From CAYWTX01 sp964461295 (GTDB lineage Bacteria; Planctomycetota; Phycisphaerae; SM23-33): DNA of 5,021 nt. Below the pieces are notes generated by a model. That model made no database searches. It was given only the letters and a program-made list of their open reading frames with translations, and had not been told where the DNA came from. The stretch's first letter is position 1; every line of letters begins with the position of its first letter. The stretch covers positions 1 to 5,021 of the forward strand of contig CAYWTX010000183.1 of assembly GCA_964461295.1 (NCBI GenBank), given 5' to 3'. Below, in pieces: positions 1-4,692 of the stretch. The translations under genes were made by a program, and so were the position numbers.

Positions 1-307
1 GCCGGAGAACGTAGTCAGTACGTGCAACCTGAAATCAAACGGAACCCCTTCCAAAAGAAGGGGTTCCCTCATTATCGGGCCGGGAACTTCGGTCTAAGGG
101 ACGGCTCTGCTGGAACCCCGCAAAGGCGACGCCTCTGCCGCAGAGCATAGGGGTATCCCCCATATTCTGCGTAGATTGCCCAGATTCACGGCAATCGAAT
201 GAGCCGACGCGGCATCGGTCAAACCGGCGCCGAAATGGGCGGCCCCGCGCCTTGTACAGGTGGGACCGACTTCGGCGTACGGACGAGCATGGTTGGCGTG
301 GCCCGCC
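1..307. other. Intergenic stretch with inverted repeats; no convincing gene
   Basis: No reading frame here has a start, ribosome binding site and recognisable protein. The plus strand has a stop at 12-14 that could end a gene entering from the left, but too little remains to say. Besides the terminator-like hairpin at 41-67, I see GCTCTGC (104-110) facing GCAGAGC (140-146), enclosing a small AGGC/GCCT hairpin (124-134). A GGGG/CCCC hairpin lies just after 150, and GATTGCC (174-180) faces GGCAATC (190-196) across a 9-base loop. These could be a structured 3' region of the minus-strand methyltransferase transcript, an unrecognised RNA, or chance in GC-rich DNA. I recognise no known RNA family. 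Confidence 0.4.
41..67 (+). terminator. Terminator-like hairpin, perfect 10-bp stem
   Basis: GGAACCCCTT (41-50) is the exact reverse complement of AAGGGGTTCC (58-67), with a 7-base loop CCAAAAG. The stem is stable, but only a weak T-containing tract (CTCATTAT) follows on the plus strand, and GTTTGATTTC follows on the minus strand. It probably terminates a gene entering from the left, whose stop could be the TAG at 12-14. It may also act on read-through from the minus-strand gene ending at 308. The lack of a clear U-tract limits confidence, and strand is uncertain. Confidence 0.5.
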
Positions 308-1555
308 TTACTTCGTCCTGACGGTCAGGGCCCAGAACCCGCGCTTGGCCACCTTGTCGGCCACGCGCAGGCCGGCCTTGCGCAGACGGACCTCCAGGCG
401 GCTGGCGAAGTTGCCCTTCGCGCCGGCGATCACCTCGCAGTCCGGCCAGGCCTTGCACCAGCCACGCAGCTTCGCCTCGTGGAGTTCCATGCCTTCCTTC
501 TCGCGGAGCGGCGTCACGATCAGGTCCGGTTCAAGCGGGGCCTCAGGCCACTGCCACAGCGTCGGGGCATGCACCAGGCGAGGCTCGATCATGCGGTTGT
601 CGGCCAGGTTCCGCCGCGTCGCCCGCAGGGCCAACAGGTCGCGGGACACGACCGTCATCTCGCGCAGCGGTTTGCACGCCGCGGCCGCGAGAATCGCCAA
701 GTGCCCCTGTCCGGGCTCGACGACGGCCAGCGAGCGGAACACCCGGCGCCCGGCGGCGTCGCCGATGGCCTTGGCCAGCACGTCGGTCTCCCAGCTCCGG
801 TTGTCGAATTCGGGCAGGTTGTGCATGGCCGTCAGGGAGTATGCGGTCTTGTGCCACTGGAACCTGGCCGTGCCGCGGAGGTAGGGGTCGTCGGCCGGCA
901 CGGCTGGGCCGAGGGGCAGGCGGTAGCCGCGGACGACGTGTTCGGCGTCGCCGTGGCGGAAGAACACGTCGGCCCGCCCGTCGGCGAGGATGGCGTCGAT
1001 TTCCGCGGCCAGGGGCGCGACGACGACGATCCACACCTGCCCGCCCTCGGCGAGGTGGTCGGCCGCGGCAAGAAGCATGTGCCGATGCACCGGTCGCCCG
1101 GCCTTGGCGGGCAGGTTGGAGACGACGGCGTCGAGTTTGCGCCCGGCCAGGCCGTCGTAGGCGAGGGCCCCGCGGACAGTGACGGCGCCACGCCCGGGCG
1201 AGACTCCCGCGCCACCGGCCAGGGCGTTTGCGGCGGCGTTGGCTTGCGTGGCGGCGGCAGCCAGCGCGTCGCGATCGACGGCGTCGACCGCCGTGACGAT
1301 GCCGGAAGCGGCGAGGAACAGGGCGACGGGTCCGTATCCGCAGCCGAGGTCCAGGGCCGACGCCCAGCGCGGGCCGGCGGTCTCGACGGCGCGCAGGAGT
1401 CGCCGCGTGCCGCGGTCGATCTGGAAGCCGCTGAAGGTATCGACGGGGGCCTCGAGGCGCAGGTCGGCGCCGCGCGGCTTCCACGCCACCATCTTGCGCA
1501 GAAAGTGCTCCCGCAACTCGGGGGGCATCCGGAGGATGTGGAGAACGTCCGTCAT
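308..1555 (-). CDS. Class I SAM-dependent methyltransferase, RsmC/RlmG-like tandem-domain protein
   Basis: A 415-residue protein, probably a cytoplasmic methyltransferase acting on rRNA or another RNA. The N-terminal half has an intact SAM-binding motif I, DLGCGYG (69-75), preceded by FSGFQIDRGT (41-50), which corresponds to the pre-motif I segment of the RsmC/RlmG (MTS-domain) family. SNLPAK (146-151) sits where that family has its catalytic NPPF-type motif IV. The C-terminal half repeats the architecture in degraded form: FDNRSWETD (250-258), then VVEPGQGHLAI (278-288) as a motif I relic, then a likely motif II segment (301-317). E. coli RsmC and RlmG also have two such domains, but their catalytic one is C-terminal, so the arrangement looks reversed here. 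The substrate cannot be read from sequence. The ATG at 1553-1555 lacks a clear Shine-Dalgarno; ATG codon 10 is the alternative. The gene is monocistronic in this window and divergent from the HEAT-repeat gene. Confidence 0.85.
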   Translation of the reverse strand: MTDVLHILRMPPELREHFLRKMVAWKPRGADLRLEAPVDTFSGFQIDRGTRRLLRAVETAGPRWASALDLGCGYGPVALFLAASGIVTAVDAVDRDALAAAATQANAAANALAGGAGVSPGRGAVTVRGALAYDGLAGRKLDAVVSNLPAKAGRPVHRHMLLAAADHLAEGGQVWIVVVAPLAAEIDAILADGRADVFFRHGDAEHVVRGYRLPLGPAVPADDPYLRGTARFQWHKTAYSLTAMHNLPEFDNRSWETDVLAKAIGDAAGRRVFRSLAVVEPGQGHLAILAAAACKPLREMTVVSRDLLALRATRRNLADNRMIEPRLVHAPTLWQWPEAPLEPDLIVTPLREKEGMELHEAKLRGWCKAWPDCEVIAGAKGNFASRLEVRLRKAGLRVADKVAKRGFWALTVRTK

Positions 1556-1565
1556 CGCTGGCCGA

Positions 1566-1571
1566 ACAATA
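1566..1571 (-). promoter_or_regulatory. Possible extended -10 box for the methyltransferase gene
   Basis: Read on the minus strand, this is TGC-TATTGT, matching the TGnTAnnnT extended -10 pattern, and it ends 10 bases before the ATG at 1555. I see no convincing -35. If functional, transcription would start only a few bases before the ATG, giving a nearly leaderless mRNA, which agrees with the missing Shine-Dalgarno. Weak evidence from one short match. Confidence 0.25.
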
Positions 1572-1574
1572 GCA

Positions 1575-1603
1575 TGGACCGGCGCCGGGGGCGAACGTAG
1601 AAT
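1575..1603 (+). promoter_or_regulatory. Putative sigma70-type promoter of the HEAT-repeat gene
   Basis: TGGACC (1575-1580, 4 of 6 matches to TTGACA) and TAGAAT (1598-1603, 5 of 6 to TATAAT) are separated by 17 bases. The -10 hexamer is identical to those upstream of the prepilin gene and xylA. A perfect palindrome CCGGCGCCGG (1579-1588) lies in the spacer and could be an operator, although such GC palindromes arise easily by chance here. The box ends 50 bases before the preferred ATG at 1654. Confidence 0.45.
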
Positions 1604-1653
1604 GCCGTTGTTGTCGCGGCAGCATGCGATCCGGCGGCATGTCAGAGGGCACT

Positions 1654-2460
1654 ATGCAGGACACGGCGACGGCGAAATTGATCAAGGGCCTGGCGGTGCT
1701 GGCGTTGGTGGCGTGCGCCGTCGGCCTGGGCAGCTACTACCTCTTCGGCCGCGCAAGGACGCCTACCGGCGACGCCCAGCAGCGGGCCGAAACGCTGAAC
1801 CAGATGGCCGTGAAGATGCCGTCGGGCTCGCAGGCGGTGCTGAGCCATAGCGCGGTGCAGGACCCCGTGCCGGAGAACCGGCGCCTGGCGATGGCGGCCT
1901 TGTCGCAGGGCCGGCAGCCGGAAGTGCGATACGTCTTTGAGAAGGGCCTTCAGGATAGCGACGCCCGCACGCGGGCGATCGCGGCCGGCACGCTGGGCAC
2001 GTACAACGACGAGGCCGCGACGACGACGCTGGCGGAGGTGGTAAGCAGGGATTCGGAGGAGGAAGTCAAGATCGCCGCCTTGCAGGGGCTGGCGAGGTGC
2101 GACGACCCGCGGGCGGTCGTGACGCTGCTGGAGACGGCGGAAAGCGGTGCCAGCAAGAACATCAAGGTGGCGGCGATGAAGGCGCTGCTGCGGAAGTACA
2201 AGGGGAAGCTGGATGAGCAAAGGCGAAGTCCGGACAACGAGGCGTCATGGCGCGACCTGGTGCAGCGATGGAAACGCACCATACCGGTGATGGCGGCGTA
2301 CAAGGCTGCCGGCGTGGCGATTAACAGCAGGCCGCAGGATGTGATCGGGACGGACCTCCACCAGACAAGTCGCGATCCCAACCAGGCGCTGCCGCCCGCG
2401 GCGCCCCCGGCCGACGCCAACGGCGTGAAGGGCGTTGGTGAGCATGAGCACGCCAAATGA
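1654..2460 (+). CDS. Membrane-anchored HEAT-repeat protein
   Basis: A 268-residue protein from the preferred start. A short basic N-terminus is followed by a hydrophobic segment (about 12-31), which predicts one membrane anchor with the rest exported. LVAC at 18-21 resembles a lipobox, but the hydrophobic run continues past the cysteine, so a transmembrane anchor is more likely. Residues about 70-183 form three to four helical HEAT/PBS-lyase-type repeats of roughly 30 residues, each with an alanine/leucine-rich helix after an acidic turn (DPVPENRRLAMAAL, QDSDARTRAIAAGTL, RDSEEEVKIAALQGL). A Trp-containing helix (SWRDLVQRW, 198-206) and a Pro/Ala/Asp-rich low-complexity tail (about 239-268) follow. 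HEAT repeats normally bind proteins; the partner is unknown. In-frame ATGs also occur at 1624 and 1639, but only 1654 has a Shine-Dalgarno-like AGAGGG just upstream. The prepilin gene follows after 82 bases. Confidence 0.75.
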   Translation: MQDTATAKLIKGLAVLALVACAVGLGSYYLFGRARTPTGDAQQRAETLNQMAVKMPSGSQAVLSHSAVQDPVPENRRLAMAALSQGRQPEVRYVFEKGLQDSDARTRAIAAGTLGTYNDEAATTTLAEVVSRDSEEEVKIAALQGLARCDDPRAVVTLLETAESGASKNIKVAAMKALLRKYKGKLDEQRRSPDNEASWRDLVQRWKRTIPVMAAYKAAGVAINSRPQDVIGTDLHQTSRDPNQALPPAAPPADANGVKGVGEHEHAK

Positions 2461-2464
2461 GTCA

Positions 2465-2493
2465 TTGTCTGGACCTTCGCCCACCGATAGAAT
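2465..2493 (+). promoter_or_regulatory. Putative sigma70-type promoter of the prepilin gene
   Basis: TTGTCT (2465-2470, 4 of 6 to TTGACA) and TAGAAT (2488-2493, 5 of 6 to TATAAT) are spaced 17 bases apart. They start just after the HEAT-repeat stop codon, and the -10 ends 49 bases before the prepilin ATG. The placement suggests the prepilin gene has its own promoter rather than relying only on read-through. Confidence 0.5.
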
Positions 2494-2542
2494 GATTGAG
2501 AAGCGACGAAGGAAGGCTTCGGTTGTTCTGAAGGAGAAGGCC

Positions 2543-2899
2543 ATGCGTCGCGAGGGATTCACTCTCACGGAGTTGATGGCCGTGATCGGGATCATCGCGA
2601 TGCTGCTGGCAGTCGTGATGCCCAGCGTCTCGCCCATATTCGCTCTGGGCCGGGCCACAATCTGCCGCAACAACCTGCACCACATCGGGACGGCCTTTCC
2701 CATCTCGGCCCAGGCCCGCGGCGAGAAGGCTTCCGGCTTTGCGTCGATGCGCGACATGGCCGGCGTGTTTCCCCTGGCGATGTCCTGGCCTGGCGTTCCA
2801 GGCGATGCCGTGACGGACTCGGCGGTCTACCAGTGCCCTGACGATGTCACCAGACGGTCGCAGGGCGAAGGCATGGCGAAGCTTGGAGTACCGCAATGA
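2543..2899 (+). CDS. Prepilin-type H-X9-DG protein, N-terminal part (frameshifted)
   Basis: The first 118-residue frame of a split gene. MRREG/FTLTELMAV is a classic class III prepilin leader: basic residues, Gly5 at the cleavage site, Phe6 as mature residue 1 and Glu at mature residue 5. A hydrophobic helix follows (to about residue 28). Proteins of this type are cleaved and N-methylated by a PilD-like prepilin peptidase and serve as pseudopilins or surface proteins. CRNNLHHIG (about 41-49) and YQCPDD (about 95-100) are typical of the planctomycete prepilin/DUF1559-like group. The ATG at 2543 is chosen because AAGGAG (2531-2536) lies 6 bases upstream and the leader starts there; an upstream in-frame ATG at 2435 lies inside the HEAT gene and would bury the leader. 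The last residues before the TGA at 2897-2899 are probably out-of-frame sequence after a frameshift near 2879. Confidence 0.75.
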   Translation: MRREGFTLTELMAVIGIIAMLLAVVMPSVSPIFALGRATICRNNLHHIGTAFPISAQARGEKASGFASMRDMAGVFPLAMSWPGVPGDAVTDSAVYQCPDDVTRRSQGEGMAKLGVPQ

Positions 2900-3542
2900 G
2901 TTCGGGTACTGGCCCTTGACCACCACGGCGGGTTACGGCCCCGCCGGGGGCGCGCTGTACTACCTTGCCCGCCGGGGTTCCAACGAGTGGGGCGGGTTCA
3001 CGGATTACCTGCTGGAGGACGACCCCGGCACGCCCACCAGCGGGCAGTTGGGGCAGCTTGACTTCCACGGGTGGATCGACACGGACGGGTTCATACGGGT
3101 GTACGATGTCGGCAAGATCCACATCTTCGACAGCATTCCGACCACGCCGGACTATTCCGGCGCCCGGGGGGCCGGGACCATGAACAGTTGCGGGAACATG
3201 AACGCGGTCTACTATGAGGGGAAGACCTTCTTCGGCACGGAGGGCAAGGTCAATAGCGTTCGCGGGCAGACTTTCAATATTCCCAACTGGAAGACCGGGC
3301 AGACGAATTACGGCATCAGCACCGACGCCAACGCGCTGCCCTGGGGGGCCAACCGCATCATCCTGGCTGATTCCAAGGAGATGATCATCGATGTCGCCGA
3401 CGGGCTGACCGCGGAGACTTCGCTGGTCAAGGGCGCCCGCCACCTGGGCAAAGTCAACTACATGATGGGCGACGGATCGGTCAGGACGGCGCACCCGCTG
3501 GACATCAGCCCCCGCCTGCGCCCGGAGAAGTGGAGGCCCTAG
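2844..3542 (+). CDS. Prepilin-type H-X9-DG protein, C-terminal part (frameshifted)
   Basis: The downstream frame of the split prepilin gene, +1 relative to the first part. It ends with HLGKVNYMMGDG (residues 200-211 of this frame), an exact H-X9-DG motif, the hallmark of prepilin-type processing-associated C-terminal domains common in Planctomycetota. The middle is rich in Gly, Asn, Tyr and Trp, as expected for an exported beta-rich head domain. The first 13 or so residues from the ATG at 2844 look like out-of-frame sequence, and no ribosome binding site precedes that ATG, so I do not think translation starts there. The natural reading joins after ...GEGMA to SLEYRNEFGYW. It is followed by the convergent gap and a hairpin at 3613-3635. 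Confidence 0.75.
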   Translation: MSPDGRRAKAWRSLEYRNEFGYWPLTTTAGYGPAGGALYYLARRGSNEWGGFTDYLLEDDPGTPTSGQLGQLDFHGWIDTDGFIRVYDVGKIHIFDSIPTTPDYSGARGAGTMNSCGNMNAVYYEGKTFFGTEGKVNSVRGQTFNIPNWKTGQTNYGISTDANALPWGANRIILADSKEMIIDVADGLTAETSLVKGARHLGKVNYMMGDGSVRTAHPLDISPRLRPEKWRP

Positions 3543-3704
3543 GGATTGGCGATTGCGGACCGCCCGGTTGGGAGCGATTGGGGGATTCGGGCGTCGGGCG
3601 CCGGTTCCACGGAGCCGCGGCATGTCGCCGCGGTTGCCCCCCTGTCTGTGCGGCTCGCCCGCAACCGCTTGCCTGGCGGCGGTGTTGGGCGCGAGGGCGA
3701 ATGC
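3543..3704. other. Convergent intergenic gap with GATT-containing short repeats
   Basis: No gene is seen between the two convergent stop codons. The first part repeats a loose 7-8 base unit around GATT (GGATTGGCGATTGCGG at 3543-3558, then GCGATTGGGGGATTCGGG at 3573-3590). The second part carries the terminator-like hairpin at 3613-3635. Confidence 0.5.
3613..3635. terminator. Terminator-like hairpin between convergent genes
   Basis: CCGCGGC (3615-3621) pairs exactly with GCCGCGG (3627-3633) across loop ATGTC. A G-T and an A-T pair extend the stem to 9 bp. It lies between the ends of the prepilin gene and the esterase gene, where a bidirectional terminator is expected. No T-tract follows on either strand, so it may be a GC-rich hairpin only. 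Confidence 0.4.
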
Positions 3705-4526
3705 CTACCCCACCGGGGCGGGAGCGACCGGGACGTACCGCGCCGCGGCGTGCGGATCCATATACCCCAGGGACGCGAGGAACTCCTCGGCCTTGGCGAG
3801 CGTGGGTTCCAGCCAGGGCGCCACGTTGAAGAAACCGTGCTTGGCGCCTTCGTACACCTCCAGTTCGGCTCGCACGCCAAGTTGCACGGCCAGGGCGACG
3901 GCCTGGCGGGCGGCCGTCAACAGGGGGTCGTCGGTGCCGAACTGGATGAGGGCGGGCGGCATGTCGGCGGTGATGTGGCAGACGGGCGAGACGGCCGCGG
4001 TGGCGGCCCCGTTGTCCAGTTCGGCGGCGTACTGCGTGCCGCGGAGGTCCAGCACGGGGTTGAACAGCACGAGGGCGTCGGGGCGGCTGGAGATGGACAG
4101 GTCGTCGCCGGCGGCGTCGAAGCCGCACAGCAGGGCGGAGCAAGCGGCGATGTGCCCGCCGGAGGATCCGCCGCCCGCGGCGAGGCGGCCGGGGTCGACG
4201 CCGAACCTCGCGGCGTTGGCGCGGAGGAAGCGGACGGCGCTGACGGCGTCGGCGATGCCGTTGCGGATGCCGGGGCGGTAGTCGGCGCGGACGGCCACCA
4301 TGCCCAGTTCAGCCAGGCGATCGCAGTGGCGGCGGAACATCTCGGTGTTCCGCACGCGCCAGCCGCCGCCGTGGAAGAGCACGATGCCCGCGCGGCGGTC
4401 GCTTTCCCGCCAGTCCGCCGGCAGGTGCGCCCACATCGACAAACTGTTCTCCGCGGCGTAGGGGTTCTCGCCTCCCATCGGCCGGTCAAACCGCTTGTAG
4501 ACGTGCTGGTCTACTCGCATTTCCAT
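3705..4526 (-). CDS. Alpha/beta hydrolase (HSL/alpha-beta hydrolase-3-like esterase)
   Basis: A 273-residue predicted carboxylic ester hydrolase with no signal peptide, so probably cytoplasmic. Motifs occur in family order: oxyanion-hole HGGGW (52-56); nucleophile elbow GGSSGGH (119-125) with Ser121 in the position of Ser in GDSAGGH; GTDDPLL (197-203) with Asp200 the likely acid; and KHGFFN (229-234) with His230 completing the triad. Length is normal for the compact members of the family. The start at 4524-4526 is chosen because GAGAGAGG lies 8 bases upstream; a second ATG is at 4518-4520. The open frame extends 80 codons further up to 4766, but that runs through the promoter region and into xylA antisense and is not real. 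It is divergent from xylA across a shared control region, which suggests deacylation of a hemicellulose-derived or other sugar ester. The substrate is inferred only; a lipid or xenobiotic esterase role is possible. Confidence 0.85.
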   Translation of the reverse strand: MEMRVDQHVYKRFDRPMGGENPYAAENSLSMWAHLPADWRESDRRAGIVLFHGGGWRVRNTEMFRRHCDRLAELGMVAVRADYRPGIRNGIADAVSAVRFLRANAARFGVDPGRLAAGGGSSGGHIAACSALLCGFDAAGDDLSISSRPDALVLFNPVLDLRGTQYAAELDNGAATAAVSPVCHITADMPPALIQFGTDDPLLTAARQAVALAVQLGVRAELEVYEGAKHGFFNVAPWLEPTLAKAEEFLASLGYMDPHAAARYVPVAPAPVG

Positions 4527-4554
4527 TCGCGGTTCCTCTCTCTCGCGTTGGCTG

Positions 4555-4582
4555 ACGATAACGCAAACCGGCGCAATGTCAA
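4555..4582 (-). promoter_or_regulatory. Putative sigma70-type promoter of the esterase gene
   Basis: On the minus strand, a perfect -35 TTGACA (complement of 4577-4582) is followed by a 16-base spacer and TATCGT (complement of 4555-4560, 4 of 6 to TATAAT). Transcription would start near 4548, leaving a leader of about 22 bases that contains the GAGAGG ribosome binding site. Confidence 0.5.
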
Positions 4583-4590
4583 GCCGCCGC

Positions 4591-4620
4591 TTGAAACGTT
4601 TACGCGGGTGCGGATAGAAT
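4591..4620 (+). promoter_or_regulatory. Putative sigma70-type promoter of xylA
   Basis: TTGAAA (4591-4596, 5 of 6 to TTGACA) and TAGAAT (4615-4620, 5 of 6 to TATAAT) are separated by 18 bases. This is the best-matching plus-strand promoter in the window. The -10 ends 72 bases before the xylA ATG, leaving a leader of roughly 65 bases. Confidence 0.55.
4592..4603. promoter_or_regulatory. LacI/GalR-type operator-like palindrome
   Basis: TGAAACGTTTAC contains the perfect 8-base palindrome AAACGTTT with a central CG step, and it matches 10 of 12 positions of the TGAAACGTTTCA-like sequences bound by LacI/GalR-family regulators. It overlaps the xylA -35 and lies about 10 bases upstream of the divergent esterase -35. 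A bound repressor could therefore block xylA and perhaps influence the esterase. No regulator gene is in the window. Confidence 0.4.
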
Positions 4621-4658
4621 CCAGCCGGCTTGAGGCCGGCCCGCTTCAGCGGCGCTGG
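4621..4658 (+). repeat. Two adjacent inverted repeats in the xylA leader region
   Basis: GCCGGC (4624-4629) and GCCGGC (4635-4640) can form a 6-bp hairpin with loop TTGAG. Immediately after, CCGC-TTCA-GCGG (4641-4652) forms a second. CCA (4621-4623) and TGG (4656-4658) could close both. The predicted transcription start (about 4627) would fall inside the first repeat, so only the second hairpin is likely to be fully in the RNA. No known riboswitch is recognised. Confidence 0.3.
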
Positions 4659-4692
4659 TCCCATCGCACCCCAACGGGTAAAGGAGCCTGCA

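Larger units (their letters stand above)
2543..3542 (+). pseudogene. Prepilin-type H-X9-DG gene, whole locus interrupted by a +1 frameshift
   Basis: Removing one A of the pair at 2879-2880 turns GCG-AAG-CTT into GCG-AGC-TTG and joins both frames into one 332-residue protein with leader, membrane helix, head domain and H-X9-DG motif, a normal size and order for this family. The shift must lie between the frame-3 stop at 2811-2813 and the frame-2 stop at 2897-2899. Explanations are a sequencing or assembly error, a recent loss-of-function mutation, or, less likely, programmed frameshifting. The absence of other stops favours an error or a very recent event. Confidence 0.7.

Noticed and set aside
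1..72. Minus-strand open frame from an ATG at 72-70 to the left edge
   Set aside because: Only 24 codons, it contains the perfect hairpin, and it has no clear ribosome binding site or recognisable product.
260..1600. Plus-strand 446-residue open frame opposite the methyltransferase
   Set aside because: Composition is Gly/Arg/Val-rich with no recognisable motif. It is the antisense of a gene with clear SAM-binding motifs, and long shadows are expected in GC-rich codons.
543..1685. Minus-strand 380-residue frame overlapping the methyltransferase
   Set aside because: It is dominated by Arg and Pro, typical of an out-of-frame reading of high-GC coding DNA, with no domain signature.
2435..2542. 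Upstream start for the prepilin gene
   Set aside because: It would overlap the HEAT-repeat gene and place 36 residues before the prepilin leader. AAGGAG six bases before 2543 marks the real start.
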